Assembly: GCF_001611795.1 (NCBI RefSeq)
Contig: NZ_CP015098.1
Span: forward strand, 8,742,001 to 8,806,000
Direction: 5' to 3'
Length of the DNA stretch: 64,000 nt
Origin: Streptomyces qaidamensis
Lineage (GTDB): Bacteria; Actinomycetota; Actinomycetes; Streptomycetales; Streptomycetaceae
A model generated the notes under the pieces. It worked only from the letters and a program-made list of their open reading frames with translations. It searched no databases and was not told the origin of the DNA. The translations under genes and the position numbers were made by a program. How positions within the stretch are numbered: position 1 is the stretch's first letter; every line of letters starts with the position of its first letter. Positions 34,310 through 42,372 of this stretch are shown in pieces.

Positions 34310-34364
34310 ATACCGCGACGATCACGTGTTGTCAGCCCAGGCGACAACACGGCTGCAACCTCAG
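34310..34364 (-). repeat. right terminal inverted repeat
   Basis: Reverse complement begins CTGAGGTTGCAGCCG and continues GTGTTGTCGCCTGGGCTGAC, pairing with 30499-30552. Followed by the TA duplication at 34365-34366. Confidence 0.9.
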
Positions 34365-34366
34365 TA

Positions 34367-34834
34367 GCTGAGCGGGTTCGTCGTGGTGCTGAAGTGAGGT
34401 GCGATCCGGCTGAACGTGGGCATCCCCAGATCGATGAGTCGGCGCCGTTCAGTCAATGGTTCGTCCTCGTCCGGCGCATCCCCGTCCGCACCGTCTGCGA
34501 ACACCATCTGCTGCCGGTGGTCGGCGTCGCCCACGTCGGCTACCTGCCCGGGGCCCGCATCCTGGGCCTGTCCAAGCCGGCGCGCGTGGTCGAGCACTTC
34601 GCCTGCCGCCCCCAGGTGCAGGAGCGCCTGACCAAGCAGGTCGCCGACTGGCTGCAGGCGCATCTGGAGCCCAAGGGCGTCGGCGTGGTCATCGAGGCGG
34701 AGCACTCCTGCATGACGCCGCGCGGCGTGCAGGCCACCGGCTCCGCCACCCTGACCTCCACCCTGCTCGGCCTCCTGCGCTCCGACGCCCGCTCCCGCAG
34801 CGAGTTCCTCGCCCTGACGCGTGTGACCCCCTGA
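34367..34834 (+). pseudogene. folE: GTP cyclohydrolase I, 3' fragment, with about 96 bp of unrelated sequence in front
   Basis: FolE resumes at 34463 with VLVRRIPVRTVCEHHLLPVV and the zinc-site Cys/His of VCEHH, then GVAHVGYLPGARILGLSKPA, RPQVQERLTKQVADWLQ and EAEHSCMTPRGVQ to the stop at 34834. It joins the 5' fragment (GYDEL/VLVRR) with no loss of FolE codons. The 34367-34462 stretch is not FolE; read leftwards it encodes LIDLGMPTFSRIAPHF and a stop, like the tail of another protein, so a first small insertion probably preceded the large element. Confidence 0.85.
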
Positions 34835-34869
34835 CGGCGGCGCGGCGCCCGGACCGACGGGGCCGGGGA

Positions 34870-36231
34870 TCACGACCGGGCGAGAAGCGTGACCTGGTCG
34901 TGCAGGTGCTGTACGTGGTCCTCGGACTCCGGCTTCATCAGGACGCTGCGCAGGATGCGGGCGCCGTCGGCGTCGGCGGTGACCTCCGGGTGGCGTGCGG
35001 TGAAGGCGTCGCGGTCGGCCTTGAGGGTGCTCAGGAACACGGGATCGGTCCCCGCCATGCCGTCGGCCAGGACGCGTGCCGATGCCGCGTCGACACCGCT
35101 GAGGGTCGCCGGCTCCACCGAGGGGAAGTAGCCGACGATGTCCAACTCGGGCCGCTGGTAAAGCTCCAGGGCGTCCGAGGCGGTGATCAGGTCGGCCCAG
35201 CGCAGGGCGGCCCGGCGGCCGGCGCCGAGGACGCGGCCGAGTCCGTCGGGGGTGGGCGGGAGGACCTGGAAGGTGAGCCACAGGGCGGCGGCCGCGGCCC
35301 CGGCGCGGGAGCATTCCAGGCTGATCTCGCCGAGGTGCAGTTCACTGGAGGTGAAGTAGGTGTAGGGCGAGTCGTGGAGGTAGAAGCGGCCCACCTCGGG
35401 GTCACGGAAGAGGACGGCACCGCAGCCGTAGGGCTGGAGTCCGTGCTTGTGCGGATCGACGACGATCGAGTCGCAGCGGGCGATCGCCCGCCAGGGCTCC
35501 GCGGGGAGTCCTTCCGGGCCGTCGGCGCCGGCGAGCAGGGTGAAGAACCCGCCGTAGGCCGCGTCGACATGGAGCCGGACCCCGTAGCGGTCCCGGAGGG
35601 CGAGGGCGGAGTGGACGGGGTCGACGGCTCCGAGGCCCGTGGTGCCCGCGGTGAGCACGACCGTGCCCACTTCTCCCGTCCGCAGGATGTCCTCCAGCGC
35701 GTCGACGCTGATCCGGCCGCGGTCGTCGGTCGGGACGGGGTACCCCTTCATGCCCAGGACGTGGCACATGCGGCCGTGGGTGTAGTGCGCGTCGGCGCTG
35801 TAGGCGATGCCGCGGCCGGGGTGGAGCTCGCGGGCGACGAAGAGGGCTTCGAGATTGGCGATCGTTCCGCTGGTGGTGAGGTGGCCTAGGTGGGTGTCGT
35901 AGCCGAACATCGCGGCCAGTTGAGCGACGGCCTCGCGCTCCATGCGGGCGGTGGCCGGGCCGCCGTCCAGGGCGTGGTTGTTGGGGTTGATGAGCATGGT
36001 GGTGAGGTGGCCGACGATCGCCGCCGGGTGCGGAGGCTTGAGCATCTGTCCCGCGTAGCGCGGATGGAAGAAGGGGTAGTTCTCCCTCAGCCTTCCGGTG
36101 AGCTCTCCGAAGGCGACGGCGAAGCGGTCGTCGTCGACGAGGAGGGACGGGTGCTGCTCGTAAGGGCCGAAGGTGTCGGCCCACTGCTGTATCGCGTCGT
36201 TGGCCCGGCCGAGCCAGTGCTGCAGGTCCAC
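34870..36231 (-). CDS. PLP-dependent group II decarboxylase
   Basis: 453 aa from a GTG at 36231 with GGGAGATCA upstream. Fold-type I motifs: TTSGTIANLEALFVARE, the PLP-stacking HVDAAYGGFF and the Schiff-base Lys in VDPHKHGLQPYG. This is the family of aromatic-L-amino-acid, glutamate and diaminobutyrate decarboxylases; the substrate cannot be assigned from these motifs. It diverges from a marR gene across repeats, and is therefore probably controlled by that repressor. Confidence 0.88.
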   Translation of the reverse strand: MDLQHWLGRANDAIQQWADTFGPYEQHPSLLVDDDRFAVAFGELTGRLRENYPFFHPRYAGQMLKPPHPAAIVGHLTTMLINPNNHALDGGPATARMEREAVAQLAAMFGYDTHLGHLTTSGTIANLEALFVARELHPGRGIAYSADAHYTHGRMCHVLGMKGYPVPTDDRGRISVDALEDILRTGEVGTVVLTAGTTGLGAVDPVHSALALRDRYGVRLHVDAAYGGFFTLLAGADGPEGLPAEPWRAIARCDSIVVDPHKHGLQPYGCGAVLFRDPEVGRFYLHDSPYTYFTSSELHLGEISLECSRAGAAAAALWLTFQVLPPTPDGLGRVLGAGRRAALRWADLITASDALELYQRPELDIVGYFPSVEPATLSGVDAASARVLADGMAGTDPVFLSTLKADRDAFTARHPEVTADADGARILRSVLMKPESEDHVQHLHDQVTLLARS

Positions 36232-36285
36232 TGATCTCCCTCTCTGCCGACGTGGTGGGTGCTGGGTGTCCACCGTAGAGAATCG

Positions 36286-36315
36286 TTGACTGCTCAGCAA
36301 TTGATTGCTCAGCAA
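36286..36315. promoter_or_regulatory. two 15-bp direct repeats, likely MarR operators
   Basis: TTGACTGCTCAGCAA (36286-36300) and TTGATTGCTCAGCAA (36301-36315), one mismatch apart. The second contains TTGCTCAGCAA, an 11-bp palindrome around a single central base, of the kind MarR dimers bind. The pair lies 55-85 bp before the decarboxylase start and about 70-100 bp before marR. Confidence 0.6.
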
Positions 36316-36323
36316 TTGAGACG

Positions 36324-36377
36324 GCAGTAGATGAAGATGCAGTAGGTGAGGGAGCAGTAGATGAAGAAGCAGTAAAG
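36324..36377. repeat. 15-bp tandem repeats upstream of marR
   Basis: GCAGTA recurs at 36324, 36339, 36354 and 36369, with spacers GATGAAGAT, GGTGAGGGA and GATGAAGAA: three and a half copies of a 15-bp unit ending eight bases before the marR GTG. No clear Shine-Dalgarno follows. They could bind a protein or come from slippage. Confidence 0.75.
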
Positions 36378-36385
36378 TCGGCCGG

Positions 36386-36868
36386 GTGAACCCCGCGAAC
36401 CGAGAGAACGACGACGCGGCCCGAGCCGCCGGCAGCAGGCTCGTGCAGGACTTCGGACTGCTGATCAAGGCCGCCACCCGTCTGGAACAGCGGATCGACA
36501 CGGCCCTGCGCAGGGAGTGCGAGGTCAGCCACACCATGTTCGAGGTCCTCATCCGGCTGTGCCGCCGCCCGGACGAGGAGATCTCGCAGCGCCGGCTCGC
36601 CGACGACCTCACTCTCACCAGCAGCGGCATCACCCGCCTGATCGACCGCATGGAGGGAGCCGCTCTGGTGCGGCGCGTGCCGGCTCCCGGAGACCGCAGA
36701 AGCGTCCTGGTCGAGGCGACCGATCACGGCCGGGCGGTGTTCCTCCGGGCCGCCGCCGTCCACGCGCAGGTCGTCGAGCGGTACTTCGTGGCGCCGGTGG
36801 CCCACGCCGACTACGCACGACTGACCCACGCGCTGGGCGAGATCGACAAGGCGCTGCGCGACACCTGA
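36386..36868 (+). CDS. MarR-family transcriptional regulator
   Basis: 160 aa from a GTG at 36386. Winged helix-turn-helix is visible: SHTMFEVLIRLCRRPDEE, SQRRLADDLTLTSSGITRLI, then DRMEGAALVRR and the wing VPAPGDRRSVLVEATDHGR. There is little room for a ribosome site after the repeats, so the transcript may be leaderless. Divergent from the decarboxylase gene, its likely target together with itself. Confidence 0.88.
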   Translation: MNPANRENDDAARAAGSRLVQDFGLLIKAATRLEQRIDTALRRECEVSHTMFEVLIRLCRRPDEEISQRRLADDLTLTSSGITRLIDRMEGAALVRRVPAPGDRRSVLVEATDHGRAVFLRAAAVHAQVVERYFVAPVAHADYARLTHALGEIDKALRDT

Positions 36869-36889
36869 CAGCGCGGGAGGGCCCCTGGG

Positions 36890-38791
36890 TCAGGGTGTGT
36901 AGACCGTGGGCCGGGGCGCCGTCGGCATGGCGTTGCCGATGAAGAAGCTCGGGTGCGGGGGCTGGTTGTAGGCGGTGTTCTGCCAGGCGAGCGCCGTGCG
37001 GTACTGGGTGTCGTGGAGCAGGGTGGTGATCTTCGTGCTGGTCTGGTTCGGCGTGGAGTAGATCCGCAGCGCCCTGTTGTCACTCGTGCGCCAGATCACC
37101 TCTTCGCGCCAGTCGCCGAGGAGGTCGCCGGACAGGACCGGCGTGGACTTGGTGCCGTTGTTGGAGGCGACGCCGGAGCCGGTCAGCAGCCGGGTGTCGC
37201 CGGACGTGCCGTACTTGTCGATGCGGGTGCCGTCGAGGAGCTCGCGGACGGGGTCGCCGTCCCACCAGGACAGGAAGTTGACGCTGGAGGGCTCCCGGCC
37301 GAGGGAGGCGCCGGTGGCCGAGCGCAGGGTGGTGTCGGCGGCGGACCAGGCCTCCGCGCCCGCACTGCCGGCGTGGATGTCGGCGGCGACGCCACGGCCG
37401 TTGTCGGAGCCCGATGCCGTCTGCCACAGCCGCGCACCCGTGCGGGCGTCGGCCATCCAGGATCCGGGTTTGCTGGAGTCCTCCGAGACCTTGAAGTACT
37501 CCAGGCCCGGACGCGACGGGTTGAGGTCGCCGACGTGGCCGGCGTCGCCGTGGCCGAGCCGGGTGGTCCACAGCCCGCTGCCGTTGTCGTCCACGGTCAT
37601 CGCGCCGTAGACGATCTCGTCCTTGCCGTCGGCGTCGACGTCGGCGACGGACAGGCTGTGGTTGCCCTGGCCGTCGTATCCCTTGCCGCTGTTGGTGGAG
37701 GAGGTGGTGTCGAAGGTCCAGCGGCGGGTGAAGGCACCGTTCCGCCAGTCCCAGGCGGCTATCACCGTGCGGGTGTAGTAGCCGCGCGCCATGATCAGGG
37801 AGGGGCGGGCGCCGTCCAGGTAGGCGGTGCCGGCGAGGAAGCGGTCGACGCGGTTGCCGTAGTTGTCGCCCCAGGAGGAGACGGTGCCGCGGCCCGGGAC
37901 GTAGTCGACGCTCTGCATCGCCTTGCCCGTCTGGCCGTTGAACATCGTCAGGTACTCGGGGCCGGACAGTACGTAGCCGCTGGAGTTGCGGTGGTCGGCG
38001 GAGGAACTGCCGATGACCGCGCCGGTGCCGTCGCGGGTGCCGTCGGCGGTCTTCATGGCGACCTCGGCCTTGCCGTCGCCGTCATAGTCGTACACCTGGA
38101 ACTGCGTGTAGTGGGCGCCGGAGCGGATGTTGCGGCCCAGGTCGATACGCCACAGCCGGGTGCCGTCGAGCTTGATGCCGTCGACGACGGTGTTGCCGGT
38201 GTAGCCGGACTGGGCGTTGTCCTTGGCGTTGGTGGGCTGCCACTTGAGGACCAGGTCCAGGACGCCGTCGCCGTCGAGGTCGCCGACGGAGGCGTCATTG
38301 GCCTCGTAGGTGTAGGCCGAGTTCCCCGGAGCGGTACCGCCCGCGGGCGGGGAGACCGGTACGTCCTTGTAGCCCGTGCGGAACTGGACGGCGGGCGCGG
38401 ACGCGGCCTGCTCGGTGCCGTTGACCACGGCGCGCACCGTGTAGTCGGCCGAGGCCGCGCCGCCCGCGTCGAAGTAGTTCGTCGAGGCGGTGACGGGGGA
38501 GGAGTTGAGTCTGGTGCCGCCGCGGTAGACGTTGAACGACACGTCGTTCGGGTCGGTCGCCAGCCACCGCCACGACACCAGGTTTCCGCTGCCGGTGTGC
38601 ACGCTGGTCAGTCCGCGGTCGAGCTTCTCGACCTGCCGGGCGGTCGCCGCGTTCGCGCTCTGCGGCAGTGCGACGAGCGCGGAAACGGCGAGTGCGGCGG
38701 CGGAGACGCAGCCGATGAAGCGGCCGCCCGGCCGGAAGGGCGATCTCCGGGGTCGTGGCGCGGTGCGGGGACGCCGGTACGGATCGGTCAC
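36890..38791 (-). CDS. secreted rhamnogalacturonan lyase, family PL11
   Basis: 633 aa from a GTG at 38791 with GGAGG. Signal peptide: basic start, FIGCVSAAALAVSALVALP, cleavage near QSANAA. An N-terminal fibronectin-like segment is followed by the eight-bladed propeller of PL11 with many Ca-binding loops (SVGDLDGDGVLDLVLKWQPT, YDYDGDGKAEVAMKTADGT, VADVDADGKDEIVYG). It ends with the conserved DTQYRTALAWQNTAYNQPPH and PSFFIGN. It cleaves rhamnogalacturonan I in pectin. A CebR-type box lies upstream. Confidence 0.93.
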   Translation of the reverse strand: MTDPYRRPRTAPRPRRSPFRPGGRFIGCVSAAALAVSALVALPQSANAATARQVEKLDRGLTSVHTGSGNLVSWRWLATDPNDVSFNVYRGGTRLNSSPVTASTNYFDAGGAASADYTVRAVVNGTEQAASAPAVQFRTGYKDVPVSPPAGGTAPGNSAYTYEANDASVGDLDGDGVLDLVLKWQPTNAKDNAQSGYTGNTVVDGIKLDGTRLWRIDLGRNIRSGAHYTQFQVYDYDGDGKAEVAMKTADGTRDGTGAVIGSSSADHRNSSGYVLSGPEYLTMFNGQTGKAMQSVDYVPGRGTVSSWGDNYGNRVDRFLAGTAYLDGARPSLIMARGYYTRTVIAAWDWRNGAFTRRWTFDTTSSTNSGKGYDGQGNHSLSVADVDADGKDEIVYGAMTVDDNGSGLWTTRLGHGDAGHVGDLNPSRPGLEYFKVSEDSSKPGSWMADARTGARLWQTASGSDNGRGVAADIHAGSAGAEAWSAADTTLRSATGASLGREPSSVNFLSWWDGDPVRELLDGTRIDKYGTSGDTRLLTGSGVASNNGTKSTPVLSGDLLGDWREEVIWRTSDNRALRIYSTPNQTSTKITTLLHDTQYRTALAWQNTAYNQPPHPSFFIGNAMPTAPRPTVYTP

Positions 38792-38816
38792 GGTGGCCTC
38801 CGGGGCGTGGGGGGTA

Positions 38817-38830
38817 TGGGAACGCTCCCA
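38817..38830. promoter_or_regulatory. LacI/CebR-type operator
   Basis: TGGGAACGCTCCCA, one base from the 14-bp CebR box TGGGAGCGCTCCCA known to control cellulose/cello-oligosaccharide genes in Streptomyces, 26 bp before the lyase start. A second half-site TGGGAGCG follows at 38836-38843. LacI repressors with similar boxes exist, so the regulator need not be CebR. Confidence 0.65.
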
Positions 38831-39021
38831 TAGAGTGGGAGCGTAAGAACGAGCTGATGCCTCGTCAAGGATTCTGTCCAGTCTGCTGTTTGGGCCTGTT
38901 CGGGTCCGTGGCTTTCTCGGTGCCCGGGGACCGATGGTCGTCGACGGACGCGCGCGACCGTGGCGGCCACAGCCACGCGGACGGCGTGCGCAGCGGGTAC
39001 GACGCGACCGGAAGGGCGGAC

Positions 39022-39573
39022 GTGACCGAAACCACCAGAAGAGCCGAACTGTTCGGCGGCGGCGACAGCGGTCCCCGGTTCACCGGCCCGACGACGGGCG
39101 ACGAACGGCGGATGCTCATCGACGTCCTGAGTGCCCAGCGCGCCACGCTGCAGCTCAAGTGCTCCGGTCTGGGGCCGGAGTTGGCCCTGCGGTCCGTCGC
39201 GCCGTCCACGCTCTCCCTGCTCGGTCTGGTCCGTCACCTCGCCGATGTGGAACGCCGCTGGTTCCGGCGGGTCCTGGCCGGGCGGGACGCGCCGACCCTC
39301 TTCTCCTCGACCGCCGACCCCGACGAGGACTTCCACGGAGCCACGGACGACCCGACGGGCGTCGCGGCGGCGTGGGAGGCGTGGCGGGCCGAGGTGGCCT
39401 TCGCCGAACGGTTCGTCACCGAGGCCCCCGATCTCGACGTCGAGGGCGACGACTCCTGGCGCGGAACGGTGTCGCTGCGCTGGGTACTCATCCACATGAT
39501 CGAGGAGTACGCCCGTCACAACGGCCACGCCGACCTGCTCCGCGAGCGCATCGACGGAGCGATCGGCCTGTGA
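39022..39573 (+). CDS. DinB-family (DUF664-type) protein
   Basis: 183 aa from a GTG at 39022 after GGAAGGGCGG. Four-helix DinB fold: LGLVRHLADVERRWFRRVLA supplies one metal His, and WVLIHMIEEYARHNGHADLL supplies two more, the usual three-His site. Members are thiol-transferase-like or unknown. Upstream codons in the same frame exist but are not DinB-like. Stands alone; function unknown. Confidence 0.8.
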   Translation: MTETTRRAELFGGGDSGPRFTGPTTGDERRMLIDVLSAQRATLQLKCSGLGPELALRSVAPSTLSLLGLVRHLADVERRWFRRVLAGRDAPTLFSSTADPDEDFHGATDDPTGVAAAWEAWRAEVAFAERFVTEAPDLDVEGDDSWRGTVSLRWVLIHMIEEYARHNGHADLLRERIDGAIGL

Positions 39574-39713
39574 GGCCGGGACCGGCCATCCACCGGACCC
39601 GCCCCGCCCGCCGACCCCGGCGGTCACCGCACTAGCATGGCCGGCGGCATCCGAAGACGCCGCCGGTCTCCTGTCCGGCCGGCACCGGCCGACGGCAGGG
39701 AAGACGCAGCACG

Positions 39714-40421
39714 ATGACGGGGTTCAGCGACGCCGACGCACTCGACGACCCGGTGGGCGCGTCCCTCCGGGGGCACCACGCGCATCTCGCCCGCCGGCTC
39801 GGTGCCGCCGCCACCTACGTGCCCGGGGTCGCGACCTTCTCCGCGGTGCCCGCCGAGCCGGACGCGGAAGCATGGGCCGACCTGGCCAAGCTGCTGGGGC
39901 CGGGCGAGTTCGCCGACATGTTCAGCTGCCCGGCCGTTCCGCCGCCGGACTGGGAGCCCGTCTTCGTCCTGGAAGGCCGGCAGATGATCTGGGCGGGTCA
40001 CGACGGCCCGGATCCGTCCGGTGCCGAGATCGACTCCGGCATCGTCGAACTCGGCGCGGAGAGCGTGCCCGAGATGCTGGACCTCATCGAGCGGACCCGG
40101 CCGGGGCCGTTCTGGCCCCGCACGCACGAACTCGGCACCTATCTCGGCATCCGCGACGGCGGCACGCTGGTGGCGATGGTGGGGGAGCGGCTGAGGCCTC
40201 CAGGGTGGACCGAGATCAGCGCCGTCTGCACCGCCCCCGAGGCCCGCGGCCGGGGCCACGCCGTCCGGTTGCTGTGCGCCCTCATCGCACGCGTCGTGGC
40301 GCGCGGCGACCGTCCCTTCCTGCACGTGGCCGAGGAGAACAGCGGTGCGCTCGCGCTGTACGAACGGCTCGGCTTCGAGACTCGCAAGCACGTGACGTTC
40401 CGCGGGTTCCGTACCCCGTGA
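39714..40421 (+). CDS. GNAT-family N-acetyltransferase
   Basis: 235 aa. The acetyl-CoA motif is in the second half: EISAVCTAPEARGRGHAVRL (R-G-R-G-H-A) then LHVAEENSGALALYERLGFE and the closing RKHVTFRGFRTP. The first 100 residues form a second, degenerate GNAT-like half. This FR47-like type acts on small molecules or proteins; the substrate is unknown. Confidence 0.85.
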   Translation: MTGFSDADALDDPVGASLRGHHAHLARRLGAAATYVPGVATFSAVPAEPDAEAWADLAKLLGPGEFADMFSCPAVPPPDWEPVFVLEGRQMIWAGHDGPDPSGAEIDSGIVELGAESVPEMLDLIERTRPGPFWPRTHELGTYLGIRDGGTLVAMVGERLRPPGWTEISAVCTAPEARGRGHAVRLLCALIARVVARGDRPFLHVAEENSGALALYERLGFETRKHVTFRGFRTP

Positions 40422-40581
40422 GACATCGGATCGGGAAGTGCCTCAGTCAGCTGTGACCGGGTTTCGGTGACGGGTTACGTTCAGTGCAGGTCCGTGCTTC
40501 GTCGAGGCGATCCTTCACGCAACCGTGGTCGGGACCGATCGAGGTCGTCAGTTGATTTCTTGAGGGGCGGAGGGCACGTAG

Positions 40582-40867
40582 GGCATTCGGCAGCTGGAAT
40601 ACTTCCTTGCGATTGTCGATCGCGGAGGGTTCAACCGCGCGGCCTCTGCTCTGTACGTGGCGCAGCCGTCGCTGTCGCAGGCCGCGCGAGCACCGGAGCG
40701 TGATCTCGGCTCCGCGTTGTTCCATCGCATCGGGCGCAGGGCAGTCCTGACGGACGCCGGAAGGGCCCCTGGTCGAGCCGGCCCGGGAGGCAGTGCGGAG
40801 TCTTCAGACGGCGCGGGCGAGTGTCGCGGCGGTGCATGAGCTGCGTGAGGGGCGCCTGGATGTGGCG
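40582..40867 (+). pseudogene. decayed LysR-family regulator
   Basis: Reads GIRQLEYFLAIVDRGGFNRA and ASALYVAQPSLSQAARAPER, LGSALFHRIGRRAVLTDAG, then shifts frame to LVEPAREAVRSLQTARASVA and LREGRLDVA. The start codon is missing (TAG immediately before), one frameshift is near 40763, and the effector domain is lost after 40867. Confidence 0.8.
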
Positions 40868-41217
40868 CGGCGTCAAGCAGTCGGGCCGCGACCGCGAAGG
40901 CGGCCGCGTCGGCATCGGCATCGGCGAGCTTTCCGGGGTCCTCACCTGCCTCCCCCGAGCTCGATCGAGTCCGCATGGCTGGTGATCGGCACCAACGGCT
41001 GGCTGCGTGGCAGGGGTGCGTCGCCGCTGTCGGGCGCGGCGACGCCGAGCAGTACGGATGGGACCGGGCGGCAGCCGCCCGTCCCATCGCCACCTGCCCC
41101 ATCGCTGATCTGGATTTCTGCCACAGCGTGGTCATCACGGCACCGAGGACATGTGTCCTCTCGGCGGACTGCCCTCGCGAGAGGTCTCGACGACGCTCGC
41201 GCGCTGCGGCATCGGTG
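40868..41217. other. no recognisable gene
   Basis: The stretch after the LysR remnant has open frames on both strands but none resembles a known family. It is probably eroded coding sequence. Confidence 0.5.
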
Positions 41218-41571
41218 TCACGACACAGTCACGTAGATCTTGCGCACGGTTTCGATGGTCTTCCAGACCCCGACATAGCCCGGCTTCATGACAAAGCTGT
41301 CGCCTGCCTTGTAGACCACCGGCTCGCCGCCTTCCGGCGTGAGCTCGATGACACCGGAGAGGATGTGGCAGAACTCGAAGGTCTCGCCCTTGATCGAGCG
41401 CGTCTCGCCGGGCGTGGCTTCCCAGACGCCCGTTTTGATCGTTTCCCCGCAGGCGGCGTCCTGAGCCCAGGTCTTGTAGGCCGTTTCGCCGGAAATCAGG
41501 CGCTCCGGCAGCGGGCCGGACTCCTGAGGTGCGAAGGAGGGGTTGGGATCGATGGTCTTCAGGAGCGACAT
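41218..41571 (-). CDS. cupin_3 (DUF861) protein, probably acquired
   Basis: 117 aa with a strong AGAAGGA site before the ATG. Cupin pattern ETFEFCHILSGVIELTPEGG and YKAGDSFVMKPGYVGVW. The sequence is intact although both neighbours are broken. Codon use is less GC-biased than elsewhere in the window (for example AAG/ATC/TTC with many A- or T-containing codons), and the protein looks proteobacterial. DUF861 cupins include ureidoglycine aminohydrolase-like enzymes; the role here is unknown. Confidence 0.75.
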   Translation of the reverse strand: MSLLKTIDPNPSFAPQESGPLPERLISGETAYKTWAQDAACGETIKTGVWEATPGETRSIKGETFEFCHILSGVIELTPEGGEPVVYKAGDSFVMKPGYVGVWKTIETVRKIYVTVS

Positions 41572-41954
41572 GCTTTTCCTTCTGAGGGTCTGGAAACGAT
41601 GCAGAACAGGGGCGGACGCCTGACCGAGTCAGGCCACGAACCGGCCGTTGGTGAGGGTCGTTTTGGCGATGTCGATCACCTCGAAGGCGACCTGGGGGGG
41701 CCTCGGCGATCACCGGATCGACCTTTCCCGGGCACGATGCTCGAACGGGCCCGCACCGGTGGCGTGGATCGTCCGACTGTCGCGTTCCATCAAGGTTCTC
41801 CGAGGCCCCGCACGGAGCCGACGGGTGATCTGTCCGTTGCCGGCACGAAGTTCGGACGTTGTGTCAAGAGAGGGCTGGGATGCGGCACTCACGGCCCCGT
41901 CCGGCCCGACGAGGTGCTGAGATCTCCGCCGTATGCTCCCGCAGCGGTGCCCCT
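41572..41954. other. degenerate sequence with one short gene tail
   Basis: On the minus strand 41629-41695 reads VAFEVIDIAKTTLTNGRFVA and a stop, like the C-terminus of a lost gene just upstream of the cupin; the family is not recognised. A run of seven G occurs at 41694-41700. Nothing else is supported. Confidence 0.4.
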
Positions 41955-42280
41955 CCGACCCACGGTGGCTCCGGTAGCCGTAGAGCCAGCGGAGACCTTC
42001 GCTCGTGCCCGCACGGGGGTTGTACTCGCAGCCGGTCCACCCGTCGAAGCCCAGCTCGTCGACCACGTCGAGCAGGTGGCGGACGCTGAGCTCACCCCGG
42101 TCGGGCTCGTTACGGTCGGGCACCCCCGCGATCTGCAGATGACCGACCCGGCCGGTCGCCAGGTCGCGGCGCACGGTCGAGGTGAGGTCGCCCTCGACGA
42201 TCTGGCAGTGCTAGAGGTCGAGCTGCACCTTGAGATGCGAGGCTCCCACCTCCTGCGCGGAATGAGCGGTGGTTCTGGTT
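41955..42280 (-). pseudogene. hyi: hydroxypyruvate isomerase, C-terminal remnant with nonsense codon
   Basis: The minus strand reads SHLKVQLDL, TAG, HCQIVEGDLTSTVRRDLATG, RVGHLQIAGVPDRNEPDRGE, LLDVVDELGFDGWTGCEYNP and GTSEGLRWLYGYR, the C-terminal third of a TIM-barrel hydroxypyruvate isomerase. The TAG replaces the Tyr of DLYH. The N-terminal two thirds are missing. Confidence 0.8.
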
Positions 42281-42372
42281 CGTCATGCGGCCGGCTGCAG
42301 CGGCGGGCCGGGCGGCGCGGCCAAGTCACCATCGCGAGCCGCCTTGTATGGGGGCCCTATGAGGCGGCCTTC

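Larger units (their letters stand above)
30499..34364. mobile_element. IS630/mariner-type element carrying streptogramin-resistance genes
   Basis: 3,866 bp bounded by inverted repeats of 54 and 55 bp and flanked by TA on both sides (30497-30498 and 34365-34366), the target duplication of the IS630-Tc1-mariner superfamily. The inner part of the inverted repeats is almost perfect; four mismatches lie in the outer 14 bp and one base is inserted. Next to the left end is the start of an IS630-type transposase, broken and cut short. The rest is cargo: LysR regulator, Vat-like acetyltransferase, Vgb-like lyase, YCII protein and a degraded VOC gene. It splits folE. Movement would need a transposase in trans. 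Confidence 0.85.
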
